Origin: an uncultured Campylobacter sp.
GTDB lineage: Bacteria; Campylobacterota; Campylobacteria; Campylobacterales; Campylobacteraceae
Reading direction: 5' to 3'
DNA: 26,267 nucleotides
Assembly: GCF_938030145.1 (NCBI RefSeq)
Contig: NZ_CALHGM010000013.1
Span: 1-26,267 of the forward strand
Part shown: one piece after another, positions 14,549-23,381 of the stretch
Layout: each line of letters starts with the position of its first letter
Position numbering within the stretch: position 1 is the stretch's first letter
The notes under the pieces: generated by a model
Seen by the model: the letters and a program-made list of their open reading frames with translations, nothing else
Told to the model about the DNA's origin: nothing
The model's database searches: none
Translations under genes and position numbers: made by a program

Positions 14549-15538
14549 TTATTTTTTGATCATGCGCTTGTATGGGCCGAAGCGGTGATCGTTCTCGTCA
14601 AATCCGTCGTTGTAGGGCCCCACGTCCATATCCATCTGTTTGACGTCTAAGTCGGGGAAATCTTTCTCTCTATCGGGTTTGATCTTGCGCGGTTTTGAGT
14701 TTATATATGCCGTCACGTCGAAAGCTTCCTCCCAGCTTAGCGAGGCGTCTCCTTTAGGCATAGTGGCTTTGACATACCTCGCTCCTTCGATGAGCCTATA
14801 CATACCGGCGCCCGTATTGTAGCTGTCATCGCCCCAAAGCGCGGGGAATGTGTAGTAATCGCCGCTTTGAGCAAACCTCTCGTTTTTTATCCCTTCGCCG
14901 TTTTCGCCGTGGCAGGCGGCGCATTTTGCGGCGTAAATTTCACGTCCTTTTTTAGGATCCGCCGCGCGGTCTAAAAACTGCGCCTTCGGCAGCCCCTGGC
15001 CTTTTACCTTTGCGCCGACCTCATATCCTGCGGAGAGCCAGTGCATGTAGGCGATCATCGCGCGCATCTCTTTGGAGTTCGTAGGGATCGCTTTGCCTGC
15101 CATAGAGCGCTGAAAACAGCCGTTTATGCGGTCTTGCAGCGTGACTAGCTGATCCGATCTCGCGACATACTGCGGAAATCTCGCGTAGATACCCACGAAT
15201 GGGCTTTGATCGGGTACGACGCCGCCGCTTGTATGACAGCTCGAACAGGAGAGGTTGTTGCCCGCAAAGCGCATTTTTTCGTCCTTTGCCTGCGGTCCGA
15301 GATACCTCGTCGTCTCGTTGATGAGCTTCGCGCCGTAGATGACGGTCTTTGCATAAGGCGAGTCGCCAAGCTTCGCTTCGTCTATGACGCCGTTTTCGTC
15401 GATGCCTACGGGCAGCCTAAACTCCTGCGTCTTTTGCTCGTACGGCACGGCTTTTTTGGCGTTGAGTTTGGCTACATCAAAGCCTAAAACGGGCGTAAAA
15501 AATAGCGGAAGCGCTAAAACAAGGGCGGTTTTTCTCAT
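14549..15538 (-). CDS. tsdA: TsdA-like dihaem cytochrome c: thiosulfate dehydrogenase / tetrathionate reductase
   Basis: A 329-residue periplasmic cytochrome with a signal peptide (MRKTALVLALPLFFTPVLGF). Two c-type haem sites: CSSCH (98-102) and CAACH (206-210). Cys141 in RINGCFQRSM fits the unusual His/Cys ligation of the active-site haem known from TsdA, and Met260 in KATMPKGD would be the distal ligand of the second haem. In Campylobacter such enzymes convert thiosulfate and tetrathionate, C. jejuni's working well as tetrathionate reductase, giving electron acceptor use under low oxygen. Start ATG 15538 has AAGGAGA 5 bases upstream and an AT-only region before that. It stands alone, flanked on both sides by long repeat spacers, with no obvious partner gene. 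No repeat insertion in the coding frame. Confidence 0.87.
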   Translation of the reverse strand: MRKTALVLALPLFFTPVLGFDVAKLNAKKAVPYEQKTQEFRLPVGIDENGVIDEAKLGDSPYAKTVIYGAKLINETTRYLGPQAKDEKMRFAGNNLSCSSCHTSGGVVPDQSPFVGIYARFPQYVARSDQLVTLQDRINGCFQRSMAGKAIPTNSKEMRAMIAYMHWLSAGYEVGAKVKGQGLPKAQFLDRAADPKKGREIYAAKCAACHGENGEGIKNERFAQSGDYYTFPALWGDDSYNTGAGMYRLIEGARYVKATMPKGDASLSWEEAFDVTAYINSKPRKIKPDREKDFPDLDVKQMDMDVGPYNDGFDENDHRFGPYKRMIKK

Positions 15539-15550
15539 ATTTTCTCCTTT

Positions 15551-15600
15551 AAAAAAGTAAAATATATATTTGAAATTATTGAATTTTTTAGTTAAATGTG
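15551..15600 (-). promoter_or_regulatory. AT-rich promoter region of tsdA
   Basis: Directly upstream of the tsdA ribosome binding site, 15551-15597 is almost pure A+T in an otherwise GC-balanced surrounding. On the minus strand it holds TATATATTTTAC (15558-15569) as the best -10 candidate and T/A-rich phased tracts upstream, which is how Campylobacter sigma-70 promoters usually look. Exact -10 choice is uncertain. Confidence 0.4.
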
Positions 15601-16383
15601 CGTTAAAATTTTAAAAAAGGAGAAATTTCGAGAGCTCGCACAGAGGAGAATTTTAAAGAGCCGATTTTAAAATTTAAGCGGGCGAAAAAATTTTTAAAAA
15701 GCTGATTTTTGCGATCTGCGCGTAGGAGAAATTTTAAAAAGAGCCGATTTTTGAAGGCTTGCAAGAGTGCAAATTTAAGGGCGCCTTTCACGGCTCGTTT
15801 CGTGCGCACCGCCGGGTCGCTTCCTGCGTTGTTGTATTTTGCGCGCTGCGTTTTTGCGTCGCGGATGCGGCGTCGCACAGCATATGCGGAGTGCATGCAA
15901 GCGCTTGCGAGAAGCGAACGGGTAAAATTTAGGCGGGCGTTTCGCTCGTGCACAACCGCGGTATATTTGATCCATGCCGCCCCTGCTACTCCGCCACAAA
16001 CGAGCCGTTCGCAAAAACGTGTCGCGGCATGCCGCCGAAATACAAGTCGCAAATTGGTATTTTAGCGCGAGATTTGCAAAAGCATGTTGCGGTGCATCGC
16101 AGCAGGATCGCCGCCGCATTTGAAATTATCTAGGTCTGCCGGCGCGATAGGGCGAGGTGGATCGTCTCGTCCATGCGCCGTTTGGGCGGCGCGCGTATTT
16201 ATGTTCGCCCTGCACGCGCCTTAAACGGGCTCTAGGTTTGAAATTTAACTCGAGCGGGCTTGGAATTTTAAATTTAAGCGGATTTAGGCTTTGGCGGTCG
16301 GATCGCTTGCGCGCCGCGCAGGACCGTATCCGCGCTAGAAATATCGCCGCCGAGATAAAATTTCGCGCGGCAGGCGCCGTAAT

Positions 16384-16508
16384 GCGGCGGTATGAAATTC
16401 TAACGCTCCTAAATAAAACGGCATGAAATTTTAAATGCTTTTAAATTGAAACGGCGCGAAATTTAACCGCACCGAGCCGCTGCATTAAATTCTAAAAATT
16501 CCAAGCCG
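16384..16508. repeat. Dispersed ~120-base repeat, copy B
   Basis: Diverged copy of 14277-14395, same orientation, on the opposite side of tsdA. The match continues weakly into CGCACTAAATTTACGGTCAA (16737-16756), which corresponds to units near 14474-14515. Confidence 0.7.
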
Positions 16509-16880
16509 TCTCAGGCGGCACAAAATTTAACCGCGCCCGGCGGTCGTATAAATTCCGTCGCTAAGCCGTATCGTGCGGAGCCGCATTGCGTCAGATCAGC
16601 GTTAAGCTCTGCCGTCACGCCGCGCGGGATTACGTTAAAATCCTACCGCCGCGCCGTACTACGCCCGACAGGATCTACATCAAATTTTGCCGCCGAGTTG
16701 CACCGCACTAGATTTGTTTTAAATTTTGCTGTCGTGCGCACTAAATTTACGGTCAAAATTTCGTCGTCGCGCCGCGCAAAATTTGCACAAAATTCGCCGT
16801 ATCGTCGAGTCAAATTTGTCTCAAAATCCATTACTGCGGCGAGCTGCGTTAAAATTTAGATCAAAATTTCGCTGGCATGC

Positions 16881-18059
16881 CTATCTGTGGTAATTTTTTA
16901 CGAATTTTTCTATGCGCTCAAAGCCGCGTTTTAGATTTTCCATAGAGCACGCAAAGCTTATGCGGAAGTGCCCATCCATGCCAAATCCGCTTCCTGGCAC
17001 CGTGGCTACGAGCCCTTTATCTAGCAGTTGCATGCAGAATTTCATACTATCGGGTTCTACCTGAGAGCAATCTATGAAGAAATAAAATGCGCCATCTGGT
17101 TTTACGACACTAAGCCCTGGGATCGCGCTTATCGCGTCCGTGCTAAAATCGCGCCTGCGCTCGTATTCGCGCCTCATCTCTTCGATATAATCGTCCGCCT
17201 CGCCGCGCAGCACCGGCATAGCGCCTGCCTGGACGATGCTAGCTACGTTGCTGACGCTTTGGCTTTGCAGGCTGATCATCGCCTTATTTAGCTCATCGAT
17301 CGCACAGGCGGTGTATCCGAAGCGCCAGCCGGGCATCGCGCCGCATTTGCTTAGCCCGTTGATCGTCACGGTGCGCTCGAACATATCCTCACTGATGCTT
17401 GCTGCGGCTATGAAACTCTTGCCGAAGACGATTTTTTCGTAAATTTCATCGGCAATTACTAAAATATCCGTGCCCTTTAGCACTTCCGCAAGCTCTTGTA
17501 GCTCCTGGCGCGAATATACGGCGCCTGCGGGGTTACTCGGGTTGAAAAGGCACAGCGCCTTCGTGCGCGGCGTGATCGCGGCTTTGAGCTGCGAGGCGGT
17601 GATTTTGTATCGGTTTTCCGCCTTGGTGTCTACGATGACGGGCTTGCTGCCGCAGAATTTTACAATTTCGGGGTAGGTGACCCAATAAGGCGCCGGTATT
17701 ATAACCTCATCGCCTTCGTTTAAGATGCAGTTAAAGGCGTTAAATAGCGAGTGTTTGGCGCCGACGTTGGTGATGATCTGATCGGGCCTGTAATTTAGGC
17801 CGTTGTCGCGCTTTAGCTTCTGCGCGATTAAATTTAAAATTTCAGGCGTGCCGGCAACAGGCGTATATTTTCCGCAGCCCTTAGCCATAGCTTCTATGAC
17901 AGCCCTTTTGGCGACCTCTGCGGTATCAAAATCGGGCTCGCCCGCACTTAGGATCACGACGTCTTGCCCCTGGGCTTTCATCTGTTTGGCTTTAGTGCTG
18001 ATTGCGATCGTTAGGCTTTCACCGAGCTTGCTTACGCGACTTGAAAGTGTTAATTTCAT
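16881..18059 (-). CDS. aspB: Aspartate aminotransferase (class I/II PLP enzyme)
   Basis: A 392-residue aminotransferase of subgroup I-gamma type that interconverts aspartate and 2-oxoglutarate with oxaloacetate and glutamate in the cytoplasm. From ATG 18059: SAGEPDFDT near the start, Trp126 in PAPYWVTYP, Asn176 in FNPSNPAG, Asp204 and Tyr207 in IADEIYE, the PLP lysine Lys238 in NGLSKCGAMPGWRFGY, and Arg366 in FRISFA. An upstream in-frame codon (18086) exists, but ATG 18059 has AGGAG 5 bases upstream, overlaps the preceding gene in ATGA fashion, and gives the usual MKL...SSRVSKLGES N-terminus. SKCGAMPGWR departs slightly from the usual SKTYAMTGWR. Gene order matches aspB–cysE–speA–hisS of C. 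jejuni. Confidence 0.93.
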   Translation of the reverse strand: MKLTLSSRVSKLGESLTIAISTKAKQMKAQGQDVVILSAGEPDFDTAEVAKRAVIEAMAKGCGKYTPVAGTPEILNLIAQKLKRDNGLNYRPDQIITNVGAKHSLFNAFNCILNEGDEVIIPAPYWVTYPEIVKFCGSKPVIVDTKAENRYKITASQLKAAITPRTKALCLFNPSNPAGAVYSRQELQELAEVLKGTDILVIADEIYEKIVFGKSFIAAASISEDMFERTVTINGLSKCGAMPGWRFGYTACAIDELNKAMISLQSQSVSNVASIVQAGAMPVLRGEADDYIEEMRREYERRRDFSTDAISAIPGLSVVKPDGAFYFFIDCSQVEPDSMKFCMQLLDKGLVATVPGSGFGMDGHFRISFACSMENLKRGFERIEKFVKNYHR

Positions 18060-18535
18060 TGATGCTCCTTGGATTGGTTTAGACAATTTAAAATTTGATT
18101 TTTGACGCTAAAAGCCCTGCTATCGTTCGGGTTTTGGTTGTAGATATCGTCGATTTTATAATCGCCTCCGCTACGGACGAGTTTGTAGATTATCGTCTGC
18201 GTGCCGTAGGGGCAGGTCTGAGTTACTACGACGGTGTCGCGCTCTGCTAGCTCGAAATCATATTTCGCATCGTCGCAGACATCCTGGCCCGCAATCACAG
18301 GATCGTAGTCCAAGCAGCCTACCTCGCCTTCGGCGGTAGATGCTTCATCTTGCATAAGCGCGGATTTGAAAGAAGCCGATAGGATATTTTTGCGATCGCC
18401 GAAATATACATTTTTGCTATACAGGCTTTTTACTAAATTTATTCCGGCGTCGTTTGCAGAATTTTTCGCGCTATTAGCATCGCTGCCGCTTGCCGATAAA
18501 ATTGCACAAATCGTAAAAAATAGAGCTTTTTTCAC
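18056..18535 (-). CDS. Exported protein of unknown function, possibly DUF3828-like
   Basis: A 159-residue protein starting GTG at 18535 with AAGGG 5 bases upstream. The N-terminus MKKALFFTICAILSASGSDA is a signal peptide, so the product is likely periplasmic. The mature part has the layout of a small secreted alpha+beta domain: LVKSLYSKNVYF, CLDYDPVIAGQDVCDDAKY (two cysteines 12 apart, with a GQD motif), VVVTQTCPYGTQTIIYKLVRSGGDYKIDDIY, near-C-terminal Cys. The GQD and YKIDDI pattern reminds me of DUF3828 proteins, but this is a loose match. It lies 9 bases after cysE and overlaps aspB by 4 bases, so it belongs to the same transcript; I do not know it from this position in C. jejuni. Confidence 0.75.
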   Translation of the reverse strand: MKKALFFTICAILSASGSDANSAKNSANDAGINLVKSLYSKNVYFGDRKNILSASFKSALMQDEASTAEGEVGCLDYDPVIAGQDVCDDAKYDFELAERDTVVVTQTCPYGTQTIIYKLVRSGGDYKIDDIYNQNPNDSRAFSVKNQILNCLNQSKEHQ

Positions 18536-18544
18536 TTTAACCCT

Positions 18545-19240
18545 TTATTTTAATGATTTTAGATACTCTTCGTAGAATTTATTTAGATCCTCGTCCATTG
18601 CGGCGATATCTTTTCTGCCGCTACAGATGCACTCTTCCAAAATTTCGATACGCTTGATGAGATATTTGATAAGCTCCTGGCTGATATCAGGAATTTTATT
18701 ATGCGCTAAAGGATCGCTCTCGCAGCCGCCTAAAATTCTAGCAGGCACGCCTACGGCGGTGCAGTTTGGCGCGATGTCCTTTACGACGACGGAATTTGCG
18801 CCGATTTTGGAATTTTCGCCGATGGTGATGTTACCTAATACTTTAGCTCCTGCACCAACTACGACGCCGTTTTGCAGCGTCGGATGGCGCTTGCCGTGCT
18901 CTAAGCTCACGCCGCCGAGAGTGACGCCCTGATAGATCAGACAGTTATCGCCGATGATCGCCGTTTCTCCAATGACAAGCCCCGTGGCGTGGTCGAAAAA
19001 CACGCCCGAGCCGATACGTGCGCCCGGGTTTATATCTACGGCGGTGATTATGCGGCTAAGTCCGCTGATCGCGCGAGCAATGAGCTTAAAACCTCGCTCG
19101 TAGAAAAAATGCGCGAAGCGGTAATTTATTAGCGCCCAGACACCGGGATAGCAGAAAAATATCTCAAATACGCTGTTGCATGCGGGGTCTTGGCGCAAGG
19201 GCTCGGTGAAGTCCTGTTTTAAAATTTGCCAAAAACTCAT
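18545..19240 (-). CDS. cysE: Serine O-acetyltransferase
   Basis: A 231-residue CysE that acetylates L-serine with acetyl-CoA to O-acetylserine, the first committed step of cysteine synthesis. The C-terminal half is a left-handed beta helix of hexapeptide repeats (from about ARIGSGVFFDHATG to NSVVVKDIAPNCTAVGVPARI). The two active-site histidines are His84 (FFDHATGLVIGE) and His119 (GKRHPTL), 35 apart as in E. coli. The N-terminal helical domain is shorter than in E. coli, as usual for the epsilonproteobacterial/Gram-positive-like form. The C-terminal extension (180-231) is helical and acidic/basic. The ATG at 19240 overlaps the speA stop by 4 bases, so it is translated from the hisS operon. 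Confidence 0.95.
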   Translation of the reverse strand: MSFWQILKQDFTEPLRQDPACNSVFEIFFCYPGVWALINYRFAHFFYERGFKLIARAISGLSRIITAVDINPGARIGSGVFFDHATGLVIGETAIIGDNCLIYQGVTLGGVSLEHGKRHPTLQNGVVVGAGAKVLGNITIGENSKIGANSVVVKDIAPNCTAVGVPARILGGCESDPLAHNKIPDISQELIKYLIKRIEILEECICSGRKDIAAMDEDLNKFYEEYLKSLK

Positions 19241-21075
19241 TTGATCGTCTTTAAGTAGCTATTGTCGTTTAAAAATAGATATAGTTCGCCCAGGATATGC
19301 TTTTTCTCTTTATCTCCGATAAGATTTGATTTTTCGACGCGCTCGTTTAGGCTTTCGCGGATATCTACTACGTCGTAGTCCATATCCTCCAAGATGTCGA
19401 TGACCGATTGAGATTCGATAAAGTCCTTGATCTCAAAGCCGCCGTCATCGCGCAAGATCACGGTCGCTTCGGTGGGGTGTGCAAAGAGGTTGTGGCTCAT
19501 GCCAAGCACCTCCTGATAGGCACCGACAAGAAAAAAGCCCAAAAAGTACTCCTCCTCTTCGGGATCTACGTCGTGCAGAAATAGCGGATTTTTTTGGCTG
19601 TCGAATTCTATCTCTCCGTCGCTATCGCAGGTGATATCCCAGATCGACGCCGATAGCGTGGCGCGCTCATCCAGCCTCTCTAGCGGCATGATCGGGAAGT
19701 GCTGCTTGATGCCCCAAAAATCTGGCAGGCTTTGAAAGATCGAGAAATTTACCAAATAGCGCTCTTGAGCGTTGCCTAGGGAGTTTAAGAAATTACTATA
19801 TTCTTGCTTGTTGCCTAAAATTCCATACGCCTTTCGCATTATTAGATGAACCAAAATTTCGCCGTTTGAGCGGTCGATCAGATCGACATATCCCAGATCA
19901 AATAGCGTAAGCACGCTCTCCATATGCGACATGGCGTCGTGCAGATACTCTAGCGCGTTGGACGGCTTTAGAGTTTTATACAGATCGTATAGCTCGGCGA
20001 CTACCGGCGGATTATCCTTTTTTAGGGCGAGCTTCTCTTCGGCGTATTCTTGGGTAAAAAGCTCCAAAATCGGCGCTACTAGCACAGCGTGGCTGGCGGC
20101 TACGTATCTGCCGCTCTCGATAAAGATATCGGGCTCGGCCTCTTTTTTATCCTCTGCGATCGATTTTAGCAGGAAGACCACGTCGTTGGCGTATTCTTTT
20201 AGCGTATAGTTGCGGCTGGAGCTTTCTTTGGCTTGGGAGTATTCGATAGCGAGCCCTCCGCCTAAATTTATGGATTTTAAATTTTTCGCACCCATTTTGC
20301 GAAGCTCGGTGTAGATATTGCCCGCCTCTATGAGAGCCTTTTTGAGCGGGTGGATCTCTGTAATCTGCGAGCCGATATGAAAATGAATCATCGTAAACTG
20401 CTCGATGAGGTCGTTTTTCTTGAGTAAGTTTATCGCCTCTATAAGCTCGGTCGAGGTAAGGCCGAATTTAGAATTTATCCCGCCGCTTTTCGCCCACATG
20501 CCGCTTCCGGAGTTGTGCAGCCTGATGCGAAGCCCGATGAATGGCTTTGGCGCAAACCGCTCCTTAGCCGTTTCGATGATGGTTTCAAGCTCGTTTAACC
20601 CCTCGATCGTAAGCGTTACGTTATGCCCCATCTCTGCGGCGATGAAGCCGATATTGATGAGTTCCTTATCTTTAAAACCGTTTACGGTAATTGGCGCGCC
20701 GTATTTGTTATACGCCATCGCTAGCAGCAGTTCAGGCTTGCTGCCGGCTTCGAGTCCGTATCCGTAAGGCTCGCCGATATCGACTAAATTTCTAACAAAG
20801 CCGGGGAATTGATTTACTTTAAGCGGATAGACGGCGTGGAATTTTCCCTTGTAATCAAACTCCTTAATGGCTCGGTTAAAATTTGAGTAAATTTCAACGA
20901 TCTGCTTTTTGATAAGGTGCGGGAAGCGCAGCAGTATCGGACCTCGCACGCCGTCGGCGCGGATCTCTTTTATGATATCCACCAAGGGCTGCTTGAAATC
21001 GGAGTTTAGGCATAGTTTGCCCCCGTCTATCGTGAAGTTGGAATTTCCCCAAATATTTAGTCCGTAATCGCTCAT
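19237..21075 (-). CDS. speA: Biosynthetic arginine decarboxylase
   Basis: A 612-residue PLP enzyme of fold III that decarboxylates arginine to agmatine, first step of the agmatine route to polyamines. The PLP lysine is Lys86 in FHAVYPLKVNQ; other family motifs are GYGLEAGSKPELL, MIHFHIGSQ, NLGGGLAIEY and ESGRYV. The catalytic cysteine of the partner subunit is Cys483 in DITCDSDGEI. Length is normal for the SpeA family (about 610-660). It overlaps hisS by 4 bases and cysE by 4 bases. No repeat insertion; codon usage and composition look like the neighbouring housekeeping genes. Confidence 0.95.
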   Translation of the reverse strand: MSDYGLNIWGNSNFTIDGGKLCLNSDFKQPLVDIIKEIRADGVRGPILLRFPHLIKKQIVEIYSNFNRAIKEFDYKGKFHAVYPLKVNQFPGFVRNLVDIGEPYGYGLEAGSKPELLLAMAYNKYGAPITVNGFKDKELINIGFIAAEMGHNVTLTIEGLNELETIIETAKERFAPKPFIGLRIRLHNSGSGMWAKSGGINSKFGLTSTELIEAINLLKKNDLIEQFTMIHFHIGSQITEIHPLKKALIEAGNIYTELRKMGAKNLKSINLGGGLAIEYSQAKESSSRNYTLKEYANDVVFLLKSIAEDKKEAEPDIFIESGRYVAASHAVLVAPILELFTQEYAEEKLALKKDNPPVVAELYDLYKTLKPSNALEYLHDAMSHMESVLTLFDLGYVDLIDRSNGEILVHLIMRKAYGILGNKQEYSNFLNSLGNAQERYLVNFSIFQSLPDFWGIKQHFPIMPLERLDERATLSASIWDITCDSDGEIEFDSQKNPLFLHDVDPEEEEYFLGFFLVGAYQEVLGMSHNLFAHPTEATVILRDDGGFEIKDFIESQSVIDILEDMDYDVVDIRESLNERVEKSNLIGDKEKKHILGELYLFLNDNSYLKTIK

Positions 21076-22313
21076 GCTCTATCCTTAAAAAATGCTTCGA
21101 CCTCTTTAAATTTAATCGTAAAGGTGCTTTGATCTTCTAAATTTTTGCACCATACCTCGGCTCGGTCAAACTCGTCCTGTCCGATGCAAAGGCAAAATTT
21201 CGCCTCCGCTGCGTCAGCCGCTTTTAAATGCTTGGCTAGACTCCTGGGCTCGTATGAAATTTGAGTTTTACAAAGCTTTCGCAGCTTTAATGCAAACGAA
21301 AATGCCGTGCTGACAAACGCCTCATCCAGCGCGCCTATATAAAGACCCTCGCGCATTTGAGGGGCTTCGCGCGTTTTTAAAATTTCGGCTATTCGCTCGA
21401 TACCGATCGCAAAGCCCACGCCCGCCGTCTTTCTGCCGCCTAAAAACTCCACGAGCCTATCGTAGCGCCCGCCGCCGCCTACGGCGCTTTGCGCGCCAAG
21501 CTCGGATGAGACGAACTCAAAGGCGGTTTTGCAGTAGTAATCAAGCCCGCGCACGAGTTTAGGATCGATCTCAAATTTTTGCCCGTTTTGGGTTAAAATT
21601 CTTTGCAGCTGCGCAAATTCCGCGGCGCAGGCGTCGTTTAAATTTTCCGTTATAAGAGGCGCGGCGGCTAAAATTTTCTGGCAGCTTTCGTTTTTGCAGT
21701 CCAGCACGCGGATCGGATTGGTATCGATGCGCCTTTGGCAGTCCTCGCAGAGCCTGTCTTTGCGATCTTGCAAGAAATTTACGAGCTTGGTTTTATACGC
21801 GGGCATGCACTCCTCATCGCCTAAAGAGTTGATTTTAAGCGTTGCGGCGACATTTAGCTCGCATAAAATTTGAGCTAGCATCAAGATCACGCTCGCATCC
21901 TCATAGACGCTACTTTGCCCGAAGCACTCGACGCCGAATTGATGAAACTCGCGCAGGCGCCCCTTTTGTGGGCGCTCGTAGCGAAACATCGAGCCTTGAT
22001 AATAAAATTTATGTACGCCGCCGTTGCGGTCTAGCTTTTTTTCGATAAAGGCGCGCACGACGCCTGCGGTACCTTCGGGGCGCAGGCAGACGCTATCGCC
22101 GCTTTTGTCGCTAAACTCATACATCTCTTTGCCGACGATGTCGCTGCTCTCGCCGACGCTGCGGCGAAATAGCGCGGTCTGCTCGAGCTTGGGAGTTTCG
22201 ATGAGGCAAAAGCCGTAATTGCGCGCCACGCGCTCGCACACGCTTAAAATTTGCGAGTAGATGCGCGCCTGTTCGTCCAAAATATCGTTCATACCGCGAA
22301 GTGCCTTGATCAT
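21072..22313 (-). CDS. hisS: Histidyl-tRNA synthetase
   Basis: A 413-residue class II aminoacyl-tRNA synthetase that charges tRNA-His. Motif 2 is FRYERPQKGRLREFHQFGVE (110-129), the histidine-specific motif LVRGLDYYCKTAFEF (253-267), and motif 3 GVGFAIGIERI (298-308). The insertion domain has cysteine pairs CEDC (189-192) and CKNESC (206-211) common in bacterial HisRS. Length is normal. It is the first gene of the run hisS–speA–cysE–exported protein–aspB; AAGGA lies about 8 bases before the ATG, and an exact TATAAT is found 48 bases upstream. In C. jejuni tmk precedes hisS; it is absent here. Confidence 0.96.
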   Translation of the reverse strand: MIKALRGMNDILDEQARIYSQILSVCERVARNYGFCLIETPKLEQTALFRRSVGESSDIVGKEMYEFSDKSGDSVCLRPEGTAGVVRAFIEKKLDRNGGVHKFYYQGSMFRYERPQKGRLREFHQFGVECFGQSSVYEDASVILMLAQILCELNVAATLKINSLGDEECMPAYKTKLVNFLQDRKDRLCEDCQRRIDTNPIRVLDCKNESCQKILAAAPLITENLNDACAAEFAQLQRILTQNGQKFEIDPKLVRGLDYYCKTAFEFVSSELGAQSAVGGGGRYDRLVEFLGGRKTAGVGFAIGIERIAEILKTREAPQMREGLYIGALDEAFVSTAFSFALKLRKLCKTQISYEPRSLAKHLKAADAAEAKFCLCIGQDEFDRAEVWCKNLEDQSTFTIKFKEVEAFFKDRA

Positions 22314-22360
22314 CGATAAAATCCTTTGTGAAATTTTAAAATTTTCAAATTTTTGCGGCG

Positions 22361-22366
22361 ATTATA
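22361..22366 (-). promoter_or_regulatory. -10 element of the hisS operon promoter
   Basis: Exact TATAAT on the minus strand, 48 bases before the hisS start codon, with T/A-rich sequence upstream and no clear -35, as typical of Campylobacter sigma-70 promoters. Transcription would start near 22354. Confidence 0.65.
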
Positions 22367-22527
22367 GTTAAATTTACCTAAATTTTAAGCCCTGCCGCTG
22401 CCGCTTCGTATCGATTCTGCTTATTTTCATCGCGCGCCGCAAAATTAAAATACGCTTCGTGATAAATTAAATTCGGCAAAGTACGGATAAAAAGGCAAGC
22501 CTAGAAAGGTCGCTAAATTTCAATCGC

Positions 22528-23079
22528 CTATGCAAGCTCAAGCGAAAGTATCTCCGTGACCTTGCCCGCTTCGTCCTCGCAGCTTACGGCGATATAATCA
22601 AAGCCGTTTGCCTTGACCTCATCCCACGAGGCGGTCCCGCCGTTTATCAGCAGGACTTTGCCGCTCTCGTCCGTTTCGTATTCGTCCATTTCGTCGTCGT
22701 AGAGGATGCTGTAACCGAATTTTAGATGGATTTTACGCGGCGGCAGGTTAAATTTCACTAGCTCGCGGCGGGCTACTTTTTCTGCGTCAAGCTCGTCGCA
22801 GAACATCGCGTTGTAGCCGTGCGCAGCGCCGTCGAAAAGTAAAATTTCCTCGCCCGTTTTTACGCATTTGGCTACGAGCTTGCACGGCACGAGCTCGCCC
22901 TCGTCGTAAAAATCGACGATGTAATCGTTCGGCAAAGTTTCGCTGCGAAAAAGCTCGCCGAAATAATAAATTTCAAAATATTCGCCGCCCGCGCCGGATC
23001 TGATTTGGGCATTTAGATAATCATCCTGAGTTACGTTAAACAGGTTGTTTGCTAGATAAGTAGGCACCCTCTCGTTCAT
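22528..23079 (-). CDS. Acidic cytoplasmic protein of unknown function
   Basis: A 183-residue, clearly acidic protein, not recognised. No signal peptide or membrane segment. Visible landmarks are YFEIYYFGELFRSETLPNDY (about 34-53), a beta-rich stretch LVAKCVKTGEEILLFDGAAHGYNAMFCDEL, a segment LVKFNLPPRKIHLKFGYSILYDDEMDEYE, and a C-terminal YIAVSCEDEAGKVTEILSLEL. The small acidic mixed alpha/beta character is like many immunity or stress-type orphan proteins, but there is no toxin gene in view and I assign no function. ATG at 23079 has AAGGAG 6 bases upstream and an extended -10 TGTTATAAT 38-46 bases upstream, so this is a well-formed monocistronic gene. Confidence 0.8.
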   Translation of the reverse strand: MNERVPTYLANNLFNVTQDDYLNAQIRSGAGGEYFEIYYFGELFRSETLPNDYIVDFYDEGELVPCKLVAKCVKTGEEILLFDGAAHGYNAMFCDELDAEKVARRELVKFNLPPRKIHLKFGYSILYDDEMDEYETDESGKVLLINGGTASWDEVKANGFDYIAVSCEDEAGKVTEILSLELA

Positions 23080-23116
23080 CTTCGCTCCTTTGGCATAAAT
23101 TTTAAAATTTCGCGAA

Positions 23117-23125
23117 ATTATAACA
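23117..23125 (-). promoter_or_regulatory. Extended -10 promoter element of the 22528-23079 gene
   Basis: Minus-strand TGTTATAAT, an exact TGnTATAAT, 38 bases before the ATG at 23079. Good match in sequence and position. Confidence 0.65.
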
Positions 23126-23223
23126 TATCTCGCGTCCGAGGCATCTGCTTTGTGGGGTGCGTCTCATCTGGGCTCTACGTCCTACGTCTGCTTACCGATG
23201 CTACAGGCCTGCTATCGCCGCGC

Positions 23224-23269
23224 GGCTTGAATTTCGCATACGACACGGCTTGAATTTCACTTACGGCGC
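23224..23269. repeat. 23-base direct tandem repeat
   Basis: GGCTTGAATTTCGCATACGA at 23224 and GGCTTGAATTTCACTTACGG at 23247, two adjacent 23-base units identical over the first 12 bases and similar after. Confidence 0.7.
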
Positions 23270-23381
23270 AGTTACCGCTCGTGCTCGCCCATCCAGGCTC
23301 GTTAGCGAGCTGGGCTTAAGAGATGAATAAGCGTTGCCGCTCACACTCTTTTGCACAACGCAGCCTGCGAGCACGGCTTAC

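Larger units (their letters stand above)
15539..16880. other. 1342-base spacer between aspB and tsdA, repeat rich
   Basis: No supported gene. Open frames on both strands lack motifs, are rich in Arg/Cys/Ala and are built from repeat translations. The left part has three weak copies of a roughly 40-base unit with GGAGAAATTTTAAA and GAGCCGATTTT (about 15637, 15681, 15717). The middle (15780-16230) has few AAATTT blocks and is GC-rich; I see nothing recognisable there. The right part (16384-16870) is dense in AAATTT units and partly a diverged copy of 14277-14520. Confidence 0.7.

Noticed and set aside
15603..16119. Minus- and plus-strand open frames between aspB and tsdA
   Set aside because: Mutually overlapping on both strands, Arg/Ala/Cys-rich and partly repeat translations, without ribosome binding sites or recognisable domains.
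23293..23314. Hairpin CCAGGCTCG-TTAG-CGAGCTGGG as a terminator
   Set aside because: One bulge, no T tail on either side, and not placed directly after a gene end; noted only as part of the spacer.
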